Assembly (NCBI RefSeq): GCF_002902345.1
Contig: NZ_PPQB01000010.1
Span: 1 to 64,000 of the forward strand
DNA from: Staphylococcus arlettae
GTDB taxonomy: Bacteria; Bacillota; Bacilli; Staphylococcales; Staphylococcaceae
DNA: 64,000 nt
Direction: 5' to 3'
Of the stretch, positions 26,391 through 36,293 are shown one piece after another. Below the pieces are notes generated by a model. It searched no databases, was not told where the DNA came from, and saw only the letters and a program-made list of their open reading frames with translations. A program made the position numbers and the translations under genes. Position 1 is the first letter of the stretch; every line of letters starts with the position of its first letter.

Positions 26391-26930
26391 ATGATTACAG
26401 TATTATTTGGAGGGAGTCGTCCAAAAGGGAACACCGCGCAGTTGACGCAATTAGCATTAGAGGGACATGAATATAATTGGATAGATTTAACGACATATCA
26501 ATTGAATCCTGTCAGAGATTTACGTCATGAAGACACTGAGATTAATCATTATGAAGATGATTATGCAACTATTATTGATCAAGTATTAGCGAGTGACACA
26601 GTGATATTTGCTTCACCTATTTATTGGTATAGTGTGTCTGCTTCTATGAAAAGCTTTATTGATCACTGGTCAGAAAGTTTGTTGGACCCGCGTTATGCAG
26701 ATTTTAAACAACAAATGGCAACTAAAGACTTTAGACTTATTGTTGTTGGGGGTGACTGTCCTCAAGTAAAAGCAAAACCATGTATTGCGCAAATGAAATA
26801 CAGTTTGGGCTTTTTAGGTGGTCAACTCAATGGTTATATTATCGGTACAGCGGAACGACCAGGTGATATCGAGAAGGACACATATGCCTTCAAAAGAGCA
26901 CGTGAATGGCAACAAACATTAAAAGATTAA
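26391..26930 (+). CDS. flavodoxin-fold NAD(P)H:FMN/quinone reductase
   Basis: A 179-residue protein of the NADPH-dependent FMN reductase family. FMN phosphate loop GGSRPKGNTAQL at residues 7-18 and flavin-binding SPIYWYSVSASMKSFIDHW near 77. Such enzymes reduce flavins, quinones or azo compounds. SD AAGGAGAAACTA before ATG. Two cysteines close together (GGDCPQVKAKPC) are unusual but not diagnostic. Confidence 0.82.
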   Translation: MITVLFGGSRPKGNTAQLTQLALEGHEYNWIDLTTYQLNPVRDLRHEDTEINHYEDDYATIIDQVLASDTVIFASPIYWYSVSASMKSFIDHWSESLLDPRYADFKQQMATKDFRLIVVGGDCPQVKAKPCIAQMKYSLGFLGGQLNGYIIGTAERPGDIEKDTYAFKRAREWQQTLKD

Positions 26931-26959
26931 AGACAAATATGGTATATAAATATAATACA

Positions 26960-27006
26960 GGAATCGATTCAATCGCGATGATATATTGCTTAGAATCGGT
27001 TCTTTT
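26960..27006 (+). terminator. terminator after the flavoprotein gene
   Basis: GGAATCGATTC pairs with GAATCGGTTCT using G-U pairs, with a 22-base loop and TTTTCC after. Weaker than most terminators here. Confidence 0.5.
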
Positions 27007-27171
27007 CCTATTTAAATCGCTATAATACGTATAGTCGCAAATGCATTGGAATATGTGAAAGGTAGTTAAATAATAAAAGGTCACATGCGATATAGTTTAC
27101 GTATGGTGACTGATGGAATTATGATATAATATAGCTACTAATTAGCCTATCAAACATAGGGGGACAGCAAC

Positions 27172-27648
27172 ATGTACAAAGTAAGAACGGCAACACCATA
27201 TGATGTTATTGGCATTAGAAATGTAGCAACAAAAGCTTGGTATAACACATATCTGAATATTTATGCAGCTAAAACAGTTAATGAATTGTTAGCTGCTTCA
27301 TATAATGAAGAGCATTTAAAAAAACGCTTGGAATCACAATTGTTTTTAGTCGTTGAATCTAACGATGAAATTATAGGTTTTGCGAATTTTATTTATGGGA
27401 CAGAACTTTATTTATCAGCTCACTATGTGACACCAGTGTCACAACATCATGGGTATGGCACTGATTTGTTAGAACAAGGGATTGCCCAGTTTAAAGATCA
27501 ATATGATGAAATATTTTTAGAAGTTGATAATAAAAATGATGAAGCGATGGCATTTTATAAACATAAAGGCTTTGAAGTAGTTCGGTCGTATGAGCATGTA
27601 ATGTATGGTGAAACTATGGATTTAGCTTTAATGCGTAAAAAGCTGTAG
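27172..27648 (+). CDS. GNAT family N-acetyltransferase
   Basis: A 158-residue GNAT protein: acetyl-CoA pyrophosphate loop in VTPVSQHHGYGTDLLEQGI (Q/RxxGxG/A form QHHGYG) near residue 95, preceded by the beta-4 strand, and C-terminal NKNDEAMAFYKHKGFEVV. Acceptor unknown. SD GGGGGACAGC before ATG. 33 bases upstream of the HD hydrolase and probably co-transcribed. Confidence 0.85.
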   Translation: MYKVRTATPYDVIGIRNVATKAWYNTYLNIYAAKTVNELLAASYNEEHLKKRLESQLFLVVESNDEIIGFANFIYGTELYLSAHYVTPVSQHHGYGTDLLEQGIAQFKDQYDEIFLEVDNKNDEAMAFYKHKGFEVVRSYEHVMYGETMDLALMRKKL

Positions 27649-27681
27649 ACGTTTCAGCTATTAGTGAATAGGAGGACTATT

Positions 27682-28980
27682 TTGACACAATCAACATATG
27701 CGACGCAAAAATTACCTGAAGAAAAAGTATTTAAAGATCCGATACATCGCTATATACATGTTAAAGACCAAGTTATTTGGGATTTAATTAAAACTAAAGA
27801 ATTTCAACGTTTAAGACGCATCAAGCAACTAGGCACATTATATTTATCTTTCCATACTGCAGAACATAGTCGTTTTGGTCATTCATTAGGTGTATATGAA
27901 ATAGTGCGTCGACTTATTGACGAATCATTTTCAGGTCGTGAAGCATGGAATGATGATGATAGACCATTAGCGTTGTGTGCCGCATTATTACATGATTTAG
28001 GTCATGGTCCTTTCTCACATAGCTTTGAAAAAATATTTAATACTGACCACGAAGCTTTTACACAAGCTATTATTACTGGACCAACTGAAGTAAATGAAGT
28101 GTTGCAGCGTGTAGCACCGACATTTCCTGAAGAAGTGGCTAATGTGATAAACAAATCGCATAGTAATAAATTAGTCATCTCAATGATATCATCACAAATT
28201 GATGCTGATAGAATGGATTATTTGCAAAGAGATGCTTATTTTACTGGTGTATCGTACGGTCAATTTGATATGGAGCGTATTTTACGTTTAATGCGTCCTT
28301 CGAAAGAAGAAGTACTTATTAAAGAAAGTGGTATGCATGCAGTAGAAAACTTTATTATGAGTCGTTATCAAATGTATTGGCAAATATATTTTCATCCAGT
28401 AAGTCGTGGTGGAGAGGTATTATTGAATAATTGTTTAAAACGTGCAAAGCAACTCTACAACGAAGGATATCAATTTAAAATGTATCCAACTGATTTCGTA
28501 CCGTTCTTCGAGGAAACGATGACGATAGAACAATATATAGACTTAGACGAAGTAGTCGTCTTGTACTATTTAAAAGCATGGGTACATGAAGCGGATACTA
28601 TTTTAAGTGATTTAGCTCGACGATTTATTAATCGTGATTTATTTAAGCATATGCCGTTTGATGGTTCAATTATTACCATTACTGAGTTAACAGATTTATT
28701 TATTCAGGCAGATATAGACCCTAATTATTATTTCGTAAGTGAATCATTTAGTGATTTACCATATGACTATGATCGACCAGGTTCCAATCGCCAACCTATT
28801 CATCTATTGAGACGTAATGGTTCAATTAGAGAAATTAGTAACCAATCGTTAATTATTTCGAGTATTACCGGTATACAAAGAGAGGATTATAAATTATATT
28901 ATCCGAAAGAATTACTCGTGAATGTAGAAGATGATCAAGTGCGTAATGCGATTATTAGTTTGCTGAACGAATTAAACTAA
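27682..28980 (+). CDS. HD-domain phosphohydrolase
   Basis: A 432-residue protein with a metal-dependent HD domain at residues 50-200: HSRFGHSLGVYE, then ALLHDLGHGPFSHSFE, and QIDADRMDYLQRDA with the last metal-ligand Asp. This is the arrangement of dGTPase-like/SAMHD1-like nucleotide triphosphohydrolases (YwfO type in Bacillus). Start is TTG 27682, seven bases after AGGAGG; an in-frame GTG at 27664 lies upstream of that SD. Role in nucleotide pools is inferred. Confidence 0.85.
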   Translation: MTQSTYATQKLPEEKVFKDPIHRYIHVKDQVIWDLIKTKEFQRLRRIKQLGTLYLSFHTAEHSRFGHSLGVYEIVRRLIDESFSGREAWNDDDRPLALCAALLHDLGHGPFSHSFEKIFNTDHEAFTQAIITGPTEVNEVLQRVAPTFPEEVANVINKSHSNKLVISMISSQIDADRMDYLQRDAYFTGVSYGQFDMERILRLMRPSKEEVLIKESGMHAVENFIMSRYQMYWQIYFHPVSRGGEVLLNNCLKRAKQLYNEGYQFKMYPTDFVPFFEETMTIEQYIDLDEVVVLYYLKAWVHEADTILSDLARRFINRDLFKHMPFDGSIITITELTDLFIQADIDPNYYFVSESFSDLPYDYDRPGSNRQPIHLLRRNGSIREISNQSLIISSITGIQREDYKLYYPKELLVNVEDDQVRNAIISLLNELN

Positions 28981-29058
28981 GTTATTGTGACAGTGAAATA
29001 TATAATTTAATATGGAAGTTAGAAATGATTGAATGATTTAGAAGGAGGTGTGGTGCTA

Positions 29059-29574
29059 GTGTCTGAAAATAAAGGATTTAAATTTAACATTATTAAAAAC
29101 GATCCATTGGGTGGACATAAAGGTACTAACATAGGTTCTATTAGTTTAGATAACATTGCACCAGTTTTTATAGATGTACAAAATCAAGAAGCTTTTATAG
29201 ATATTGGTGGTATGCATGCACGTGCTAGTGTTGAAAAGGGTGTTAAGTGGATTAACGATAAAGAAATTGTTGAAGGTGAGGACGCTAAACCATACTGGTT
29301 ATGTTGGGTAACTACGGAACGTGGTGAAAATGGACCTTATTATGCAGGCGTGACAGCATGTTACTTATTAGTTAATAAAAGCATCCGTCGAGGTTATAAA
29401 AGTATGCCAGAACATGTGAATATGATGGATAAATCAATGAAACGAGAAATTATTATTGATCATATAGGCGATACTAATAAAAACATTTTAAAAGCATTTT
29501 TAGAGCAACATAATGAGGAAATGTGGCACAATTCGGCTGAGGAATTGCATAAAGCATTGTCAACAGAAGGATAG
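29059..29574 (+). CDS. ywhD: YwhD family protein
   Basis: A 171-residue protein of the YwhD family (Bacillales, function unknown), recognised by FNIIKNDPLGGHKGTNIGSI at its start and AFIDIGGMHARASVEKGVKW. No signal or membrane segment. Three GTG codons follow the SD GGAGG (29050, 29053, 29059); the last has the best spacing. As in B. subtilis it sits near ywiB-argS and HD genes. A terminator follows directly. Confidence 0.8.
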   Translation: MSENKGFKFNIIKNDPLGGHKGTNIGSISLDNIAPVFIDVQNQEAFIDIGGMHARASVEKGVKWINDKEIVEGEDAKPYWLCWVTTERGENGPYYAGVTACYLLVNKSIRRGYKSMPEHVNMMDKSMKREIIIDHIGDTNKNILKAFLEQHNEEMWHNSAEELHKALSTEG

Positions 29575-29586
29575 TTACGAGCAGCG

Positions 29587-29618
29587 AGGCTGGGACATTT
29601 AGTATGTTCCAGCCTTAT
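29587..29618 (+). terminator. ywhD terminator
   Basis: AGGCTGGGACAT and ATGTTCCAGCCT pair with one wobble around TTAGT, followed by T-rich sequence. Confidence 0.8.
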
Positions 29619-29798
29619 TACTATGGTGATTAATACAATTAGTGAATATGAACTGTGCATGTTACTATCATATGTAAAATTTTATGCAAATTTGTACTTG
29701 CTACTGCTATAGGATAATGCTAATTTCTTACCTGTGATGTAAGGCATAATTATGCTATAATTATGTGTATTATTTTAAAGATTAGGGTGAAATGAACA

Positions 29799-30215
29799 TT
29801 GGAAAACAATGTATTTATTCATACAAAGCAAGTTGTCAAACAACACGACGATAAACAAAAATTTTCATTTAAAACAGAAGGTACATGGCAAAAGCGACAA
29901 GCAGATTTTATTCGATATAAAGAAACGATAGAAGATGCTACTGTCAATGTAACTGTGAAAATTGAACAAGCTGGCGTGAAAATTATCCGTAAAGGTGATA
30001 TAAATATGAACCTTCATTTTGTAGAAGGGGAAGATACAATTACATTGTATGAAATTAATGGTGGCCGTATTCCATTAACTGTTCATACACACTCTATTTT
30101 ACATTTTGTAACTGATGATGGTGGTAAAGTTAAAGTACATTATGATTTGTTACAAGAAGACGAAAAAATGGGCACATATCAATATGAAATAAGTTATAAG
30201 GAGAAAAAGCAATGA
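29799..30215 (+). CDS. DUF1934 family protein (YwiB-like)
   Basis: A 138-residue DUF1934 protein, which has a lipocalin/beta-barrel-like fold and is usually encoded just before argS in Firmicutes. Start is TTG 29799 after AGGGTGA. It overlaps argS by four bases (ATGA), so they are coupled. No catalytic motif seen; function unknown. Confidence 0.8.
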   Translation: MENNVFIHTKQVVKQHDDKQKFSFKTEGTWQKRQADFIRYKETIEDATVNVTVKIEQAGVKIIRKGDINMNLHFVEGEDTITLYEINGGRIPLTVHTHSILHFVTDDGGKVKVHYDLLQEDEKMGTYQYEISYKEKKQ

Positions 30216-31879
30216 ACATAATCGATAAAGTGAAGCATACATTAGTAGCTGAAATTAAAGCCAGTATTGTAAAAGCTGAACTAACTGAAGCAGCAAATAT
30301 TCCTGAAATTAAAATAGAAATCCCTAAAGACACAGCAAATGGTGATTATTCGTCAAATATCGCAATGGTTTTAACAAAAATAGCTAAACGAAATCCACGT
30401 GATATCGCACAAGCAATCGTCGACAATTTAGATGCGACGAAAGCCAATGTTAAAGAAGTAGCAATTGCTGGTCCAGGTTTCATCAATTTTTATTTAGATA
30501 ATTCTTATTTGACAGCTGTAATTGCAGAGGCATTGAATAAAGGCGATAAATTTGGAAGTGCTGAATCGCATGATAAAGGCAAAATAATTGTAGAGTATGT
30601 TTCTGCTAATCCTACAGGAGATTTACATATCGGACATGCAAGAAATGCTGCTGTAGGCGATACGCTGTCTAACATTTTAGCGGCTGCAGGTTATGATGTA
30701 ACAAGAGAATATTATATCAATGATGCTGGGAATCAAATTACGAATTTAGCGCGTTCTATTGAAGCACGTTATTTTGAAGCATTAGGAGATACTACGCATA
30801 CTATGCCAGATGACGGATATCATGGTAAAGATATTATTAATATTGGGCGTACTTTAGCTGAAAAACAACCTGAATTACGCTCATTATCAGATGAAGAACG
30901 TGTTAAAACGTTCAGAAAACTTGGTGTAGATTATGAAATGGAAAAATTACGTACTGATTTAGCTGATTTTAATACGCATTTTGATAGTTGGTTTAGTGAA
31001 ACAACGCTATATGAACAAGGCGAAATTACAGAAGTATTAAATAAAATGAATGAGCTAGGCTACACTTACGAACAAGATGGTGCGACATGGTTAAGAACAA
31101 CTGATTTTAAAGATGACAAAGATCGTGTACTTATTAAGAAAGATGGAAATTACACATACTTTTTACCAGATATTGCATATCACTTTGATAAAGTTCAACG
31201 TGGTAACGATACTTTGATTAATCTTTTTGGTGCAGACCATCATGGTTATATCAATCGTTTAAAAGCTTCACTAGAAACATTTGGTGTTGATAGCGACCGT
31301 TTAGAAATTCAAATTATGCAAATGGTACGTTTAATGCAAGATGGCGAAGAAGTGAAAATGAGTAAACGTACTGGTAATGCTATTACGTTACGTGAAATTA
31401 TGGACGAAGTAGGTGTAGATGCGGCACGTTATTTCTTAACGATGAGAAGTCCAGATACACACTTTGATTTTGATATGGAGTTAGCTAAACAAGAATCTCA
31501 AGATAATCCAGTGTACTATGCACAATATGCTCATGCTCGTATTTGTTCTATTTTAAAACAAGCGCAAGAAAGAGGTATCAAACCAACGACAGATGCAGAC
31601 TTTAATTTAATTACGAATGACAAGGCAATAGAATTATTGAAAAAAGTAGCGGAATTTGAACCGACAATTGAAAGTGCGGCGGCACATAGAGCCCCTCATC
31701 GCATTACCAACTATATCCAAGATTTAGCAGCACATTTCCATAAATTTTATAATGCTGAAAAAGTGTTAACGGACGATGTTGCTAAAACAACTGCTTTAGT
31801 TGCTTTAATAGAAGCGGTAAGAATTACACTACACAATGCATTACATTTAGTAGGTGTTAACGCACCAGAATCAATGTAA
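30212..31879 (+). CDS. argS: arginyl-tRNA synthetase
   Basis: Charges tRNA-Arg. A 555-residue class I synthetase with normal length: N-terminal Add1 domain (1-110), HIGH motif at 139-142 in [16 protein letters not shown]-like motif VKMSKRTGN near 375, and the C-terminal DALR anticodon-binding domain from about 435 ([12 protein letters not shown]). No T-box leader is visible upstream; its expression follows ywiB. A terminator at 31894-31960 ends the unit. Confidence 0.97.
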   Translation: MNIIDKVKHTLVAEIKASIVKAELTEAANIPEIKIEIPKDTANGDYSSNIAMVLTKIAKRNPRDIAQAIVDNLDATKANVKEVAIAGPGFINFYLDNSYLTAVIAEALNKGDKFGSAESHDKGKIIVEYVSANPTGDLHIGHARNAAVGDTLSNILAAAGYDVTREYYINDAGNQITNLARSIEARYFEALGDTTHTMPDDGYHGKDIINIGRTLAEKQPELRSLSDEERVKTFRKLGVDYEMEKLRTDLADFNTHFDSWFSETTLYEQGEITEVLNKMNELGYTYEQDGATWLRTTDFKDDKDRVLIKKDGNYTYFLPDIAYHFDKVQRGNDTLINLFGADHHGYINRLKASLETFGVDSDRLEIQIMQMVRLMQDGEEVKMSKRTGNAITLREIMDEVGVDAARYFLTMRSPDTHFDFDMELAKQESQDNPVYYAQYAHARICSILKQAQERGIKPTTDADFNLITNDKAIELLKKVAEFEPTIESAAAHRAPHRITNYIQDLAAHFHKFYNAEKVLTDDVAKTTALVALIEAVRITLHNALHLVGVNAPESM

Positions 31880-31893
31880 GTAATAATTTTTGA

Positions 31894-31960
31894 AAGAGTC
31901 AGTGCATAAACAAAGTGGTGCGAGCGAGTACTATAATGTTAATCAAGCACTGACTCTTAT
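31894..31960 (+). terminator. argS terminator
   Basis: AAGAGTCAGTGC pairs perfectly with GCACTGACTCTT across a 41-base loop; T-rich after. Confidence 0.7.
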
Positions 31961-31987
31961 TCAGTCTGATAACTAGTAGGTGGAGAC

Positions 31988-32623
31988 ATGTTAGACACAA
32001 AAACATTGTATCAAACGTTATATGCACATATGGGTCCACAGGGCTGGTGGCCAGCACAGAGCTCAATTGAAATAATCATAGGTGCTATTTTGGTTCAAAA
32101 TACCAATTGGAATAATGCCGCGCGTGCGATTGAACAATTGAAAGATGCTACCGACTTACAACCTAAAACCTTGCTTCGACTCACAGATGAGCAATTACAA
32201 ACATTAATCAGACCGAGTGGCTTTTATAAAAATAAGGCACGAACTCTGCAAACAGTCTTGTCATGGTTTGAGATTTTTAACTTTGATTATCAAGCAATCA
32301 AATCACATTATCAACAAGATTTAAGAGCGGTGTTACTTGGACATAAAGGGATTGGTGAAGAAACGGCAGATGTGTTATTAGTTTATGTCTTTGGAGAGGT
32401 GCAATTTATTCCTGATAGCTATACTCGACGTATTTATTACAAATTAGGCTATCCCAATACGACAAATTATCGTAAGTTTAAACAGCATATTGTATTGCCG
32501 TCAGATTTTGAAGTACAAGATGCGAACGAATTTCATGCACTTTTAGATAATTTTGGAAAGGTTTATTTTAATAGTAAGCAACCACATAGATATACATTTT
32601 TAGATGAATATTTTATACGTTAA
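31988..32623 (+). CDS. HhH-GPD DNA glycosylase (endonuclease III-like, MagIII type)
   Basis: A 211-residue helix-hairpin-helix glycosylase. Hairpin LLGHKGIGEETADVLLVYVF (about 117-136) and catalytic Asp in IPDSYTRR. The Lys that gives Nth its lyase activity (GVGxKTA) is Glu here (GIGEETA), and the C-terminal 4Fe-4S Cys cluster is missing. Both traits fit the monofunctional MagIII (3-methyladenine glycosylase) branch rather than Nth. Probably removes alkylated bases. SD AGGTGGAGACA before ATG. Confidence 0.8.
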   Translation: MLDTKTLYQTLYAHMGPQGWWPAQSSIEIIIGAILVQNTNWNNAARAIEQLKDATDLQPKTLLRLTDEQLQTLIRPSGFYKNKARTLQTVLSWFEIFNFDYQAIKSHYQQDLRAVLLGHKGIGEETADVLLVYVFGEVQFIPDSYTRRIYYKLGYPNTTNYRKFKQHIVLPSDFEVQDANEFHALLDNFGKVYFNSKQPHRYTFLDEYFIR

Positions 32624-32687
32624 ATGACAATTCAATATAACAATTGCAGATTGAATTAAAGTTGAAATAAATTAGGAGAACTAAGTC

Positions 32688-33560
32688 ATGAAAAAATACC
32701 AATTATTTGTGGTACTATTTGTAGCTATCATAGTATTAGCTGGATGTGGTCAAAATGAACAACAAAATAGTAAAAATAATGATAAGCAGTCTTATGATCG
32801 TATCATTTCACTTATGCCAAGTAATACTGAAATTTTATATGAGTTAGGTTTAGGTAAACAAATTATAGGGGTGTCTACAGTAGATGATTACCCTAAAGAC
32901 GTAAAAAACAAGCAACAGTTTGATGCTATGAAGTTAAATAAAGAAGCATTAATGAAAGCTAAACCAGATTTAATTTTAGCGCACGAAAGTCAAAAAGGCA
33001 TGAATGGTAAAGTACTTAGCAGCTTAAAACAAAATGATATAAAAGTTGTTTATGTAAAAGATGCCCAATCAATATCTGAGATGTACGATACTTTTGAAAA
33101 TATTGGCAAGTTAACAAACAAAGAGCAAGCGGCTAAGAAATTAATAGACGAAACCAAAGGAAATATAAAAAAAGTTGTCGAATCAGTGCCAGACACTAAA
33201 CAACAACCTAATGTTTTTATGGAAGTATCTTCTGAACCAGAAATTTTTACAGCCGGCAAAAATACATTTTTTAATGATATGCTGACACAGTTGCATGCCA
33301 AAAATAGCTTTGCTTCGAAAGAGGGATGGCAAAAGGTAAGTAAAGAAGAAGTCATTAAACAAAATCCTGATGTCATGATAGGTACGATGGGCATTAGCAA
33401 GGAAAAATACCAAGAAAGTGTTAAGCAACGCGGTGGCTTTAACCATATTCAGGCCGTTCAATATGATCAAGTAACGACAGTGAATGGTGATGAAATATCA
33501 AGACCAGGACCTCGTATTGATGAAGGTTTGAAGGCACTAAGAGATGCGATATATAACTAA
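32688..33560 (+). CDS. ABC transporter substrate-binding lipoprotein (BtuF/FhuD class)
   Basis: A 290-residue lipoprotein: signal peptide ending in the lipobox LAGC with Cys20, then a class III periplasmic-binding domain (RIISLMPSNTEILYELGLG start, typical of BtuF/FhuD/HemE). Ligand could be cobalamin, siderophore or heme; the sequence gives no clear answer. Paired with the FecCD permease 130 bases on, but a hairpin with a T run separates them. No ATPase gene is near, so it must use one encoded elsewhere. No clear Fur box is seen. Confidence 0.85.
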   Translation: MKKYQLFVVLFVAIIVLAGCGQNEQQNSKNNDKQSYDRIISLMPSNTEILYELGLGKQIIGVSTVDDYPKDVKNKQQFDAMKLNKEALMKAKPDLILAHESQKGMNGKVLSSLKQNDIKVVYVKDAQSISEMYDTFENIGKLTNKEQAAKKLIDETKGNIKKVVESVPDTKQQPNVFMEVSSEPEIFTAGKNTFFNDMLTQLHAKNSFASKEGWQKVSKEEVIKQNPDVMIGTMGISKEKYQESVKQRGGFNHIQAVQYDQVTTVNGDEISRPGPRIDEGLKALRDAIYN

Positions 33561-33561
33561 A

Positions 33562-33602
33562 TAAAAATCCTTATCGCTAATTTTGACGATAAGGATTTTT
33601 TG
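33562..33602 (+). terminator. terminator/attenuator between lipoprotein and permease genes
   Basis: AAAAATCCTTATCG pairs with CGATAAGGATTTTTT. It should reduce permease transcription relative to the lipoprotein. Confidence 0.85.
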
Positions 33603-33690
33603 CATAGAAGTGAATTTATTGTAGTTAGTTTTGTGTGATGATGATATGGTAAAATAAAGAACAAATTTGAGGCGAAAGCGTGGCAAGAAA

Positions 33691-34641
33691 ATGATGCGTA
33701 ATGGGGCGATATATGTATGGCTCGGCACTCTATTATGTGCCGTGTTAGTCAATCTAAGTTGGGGCATGTGGGGCTTGACGCCTGCGATGCAACATGCAAT
33801 TTTTGTTGAAGTGCGCTTGCCTAGAGTTTTAGAGGCGCTTTTTGCCGGTATTGGGTTAACAGTTGCAGGACAAATGTTTCAAACTATATTAAATAATCCA
33901 TTAGCTGACAGTTATACGTTAGGCTTGGCCAGTGGTGCTACTTTTGGTTCAGGATTAGCAGTTGTACTCGGTGCAGGTTTTATTATGCTCCCTCTGTTTT
34001 CTATATTATTTAGTTTGATCACATTACTTTTAGTCATTGTGATAACTACAATGATGTCTAAAGGCTACCCTATGAAATCACTTATTTTATCAGGTATTAT
34101 GATTGGCGCGTTATTTAATGCTTTATTATATATGATGATTTTATTTAATCAAGATAAAATGAATAATATTGTTAATTATATGTTTGGGGGCTTTTCAGCA
34201 GCAGAATATAGAGAGGTAATATATATTGCTATAATCTTAATTTGTTGTATTGTGGTGTTATATAGTATGATGCCTAAAATTAAATTATTGCGACTTGGCG
34301 ACTTACATGCGCAAGGGCTAGGATTGAACGCTCAGCAATTAACGTATGGTGTGCTGTTATTAGCATCAATTATGACAGCGATTATTATTGCCTTTGTAGG
34401 AATTATTGGTTTTATTGGTATGGTCATACCACAACTTATTCGTCGTTATTATTTTAAGTATACATTAAGTAAACAACTGACTTTAAACATGTTAATTGGT
34501 GGTACTACTATGTTAATCGCAGATGGTGTTGGAGGGATAATTTTACAAACATATCAAATCCCAGCGAGTATCATTATAGCCATTATCGGCATTCCTGTGT
34601 TATTTTATTTAATGATAACTCAACCTAAAACATTAAATTAA
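33691..34641 (+). CDS. FecCD-family ABC transporter permease
   Basis: A 316-residue (from ATG 33691) membrane protein with about nine to ten helices. FecCD signatures: RLPRVLEALFAGIGLTVAGQMFQTILNNPLADSYT in the first third, with GLNAQQLTYGVLLLA and FVGIIGFIGMVIPQLIRRYY later (coupling region). Imports iron complexes, heme or cobalamin together with the upstream binding protein. The start is uncertain: no good SD precedes 33691 or the in-frame TTG at 33667. No ATPase gene follows; the next genes are a HAD phosphatase and an alpha/beta hydrolase. Confidence 0.83.
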   Translation: MMRNGAIYVWLGTLLCAVLVNLSWGMWGLTPAMQHAIFVEVRLPRVLEALFAGIGLTVAGQMFQTILNNPLADSYTLGLASGATFGSGLAVVLGAGFIMLPLFSILFSLITLLLVIVITTMMSKGYPMKSLILSGIMIGALFNALLYMMILFNQDKMNNIVNYMFGGFSAAEYREVIYIAIILICCIVVLYSMMPKIKLLRLGDLHAQGLGLNAQQLTYGVLLLASIMTAIIIAFVGIIGFIGMVIPQLIRRYYFKYTLSKQLTLNMLIGGTTMLIADGVGGIILQTYQIPASIIIAIIGIPVLFYLMITQPKTLN

Positions 34642-34669
34642 GTATAAAAAATAGAGAAGAAGGTAGCGT

Positions 34670-35368
34670 ATGGATTTATCAAATATTAAAGCAGTTGTAT
34701 TTGATTTAGAAGGTACTTTATTAGATAGAAAAAAATCACGAGAAAAATTTATAGAAGAACAATATGAGCGATTTCATGATTATTTAGTCAATATACAGGC
34801 AATAGATTTCAAAAATAAATTTATAGCATTAGATGATGACGAAGATCATGATAAACCGGAGTTATACAAAGCGATTATTAAAGATTTTCATGTAGATAGA
34901 CTGACGTGGAAAGATTTATTTCATGATTTTGAAATGCATTTTTATCGCTATGTATTTCCGTATTACGATACTTTATACACGTTAGAACGACTTAACCAGT
35001 ATAATTATATTACTGGTGTCATTGCTAACGGTAAATCAAAGATCAAGGAATACCGCCTACACGCCCTTGGAATAGAACACGTCATCAATTATATGTCGAC
35101 GTCACAAACTGTTGGCGTGCGTAAACCACATCCCAAAATTTTTGAAGATATTTTAGAAAAGTTAGATACTAAACCAGAAGAGACTATGTATGTAGGAGAC
35201 GATCCATTGAACGACGTCGCACCTGCAAGAGCAATGGGAATGATAAGTGTTTGGTTTAAAGATGAAGATGCAGAGATTGAACCATTACCAGAAGAAGTAG
35301 ACTTTACGATTACAACATTAGAAGAATTGTTAACAATTTTACCGATGAAGCAGAAAGGACAAAACTGA
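34670..35368 (+). CDS. HAD-family hydrolase
   Basis: A 232-residue HAD phosphatase. Motif I reads VVFDLEGTLLD (residues 9-19). The second acid, normally DxD/T, is Asp-Leu-Glu, so the general acid at DxD+2 is Glu. Motif II lies in TGVIANGKSK, motif III in VGVRKPHPKIF and motif IV in YVGDDPLNDVAPARAMG. Broadly a nucleotidase- or YjjG-like protein. One base separates it from the next gene: one operon. Substrate unknown. Confidence 0.85.
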   Translation: MDLSNIKAVVFDLEGTLLDRKKSREKFIEEQYERFHDYLVNIQAIDFKNKFIALDDDEDHDKPELYKAIIKDFHVDRLTWKDLFHDFEMHFYRYVFPYYDTLYTLERLNQYNYITGVIANGKSKIKEYRLHALGIEHVINYMSTSQTVGVRKPHPKIFEDILEKLDTKPEETMYVGDDPLNDVAPARAMGMISVWFKDEDAEIEPLPEEVDFTITTLEELLTILPMKQKGQN

Positions 35369-35369
35369 T

Positions 35370-36155
35370 ATGAATTTATTTACTACACAAGACGGCGTTG
35401 CACTTAATTACGATACGAGTGGAGAAGGGCATGCTATTGTGATGATTCACACGGCATTAGAAAATTTTACAGTTTTTAAAGAACTGGAAAAACAACTGAG
35501 TAGGGACTATCAAATTGTACTTATAGATTTGCGAGGTCATGGGTACTCTGATAAACCTAAACATATTAGCTTTTCGGACTATGGTAGCGACATCAAACAA
35601 TTATTAGATGCGTTATACATCAAAAGTTGTGCACTTATTGGACATGAAATGGGTGCCTCTGTGAGTGCTGAATTAGCATCAAAATATCCTGAATTAGTGA
35701 CGTCTGTAACTATGGTGAATCCTACGATGTTAGAAGATAAATCGCCAAGTGAGCGTTTGTATCAAAAATATGCTGAAACAATTCGTAATTGGGATGAAGA
35801 AAAACAGCACAAATTTTTAGCGAATCAATTATATTACGATAAGAAAAAAGCACAAAAGGTGTTAAAACAAATGGAAAATACACTGGCTTTTACTACAACA
35901 GCGGAACGTCAGTCAGTTGAGGCTTCTTTTAATTTTAATAATATTAGAAACTTTTTAGCTCAAGTTCAAGTACCTGTCCAAATTATAGTTGGACAACATG
36001 GTGAACGGACTACAGTAGTTGAAGCTAAAGAAGTAGCAGATTATATTACGAACAGTGAATTTGAAGTTTTCCAACACTCAGGTTTATATCCTTTTATTGA
36101 AGAAAAAGAAGCATTTTTAAAAACAGTCAAACCTTTTATCAATCGTTTTGTGTAG
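35370..36155 (+). CDS. alpha/beta-hydrolase fold protein lacking canonical catalytic residues
   Basis: A 261-residue alpha/beta-hydrolase fold protein. Core markers VMIHTALEN (oxyanion strand), LIDLRGHGYSDKP and elbow ALIGHEMGAS are present, but the nucleophile position (residue 93 in GHEMG) is Glu, not Ser/Asp/Cys. In the C-terminal motif the expected catalytic His is Leu239 (HSGLYPFIEE); a His stands three residues earlier. It is thus likely a pseudo-enzyme or unusual hydrolase. The paralog encoded at 37938 has Asp93 and His241. Coupled to the HAD gene upstream. Confidence 0.85.
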   Translation: MNLFTTQDGVALNYDTSGEGHAIVMIHTALENFTVFKELEKQLSRDYQIVLIDLRGHGYSDKPKHISFSDYGSDIKQLLDALYIKSCALIGHEMGASVSAELASKYPELVTSVTMVNPTMLEDKSPSERLYQKYAETIRNWDEEKQHKFLANQLYYDKKKAQKVLKQMENTLAFTTTAERQSVEASFNFNNIRNFLAQVQVPVQIIVGQHGERTTVVEAKEVADYITNSEFEVFQHSGLYPFIEEKEAFLKTVKPFINRFV

Positions 36156-36293
36156 AGATATTATAGTATTACACTTATATATATCTTTTATTAGTAATAA
36201 TTGAAATCATTTTGTAATATCTCTGTTATTTTCGTAACATGTATATTATAATATGGTTAAGCACAAAATAGGTTGAAAAAGGAGAGAGTGCTG

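Noticed and set aside
29799-30215. T-box leader for argS
   Set aside because: argS is preceded by an overlapping coding gene, and no T-box motif was found upstream of that gene.
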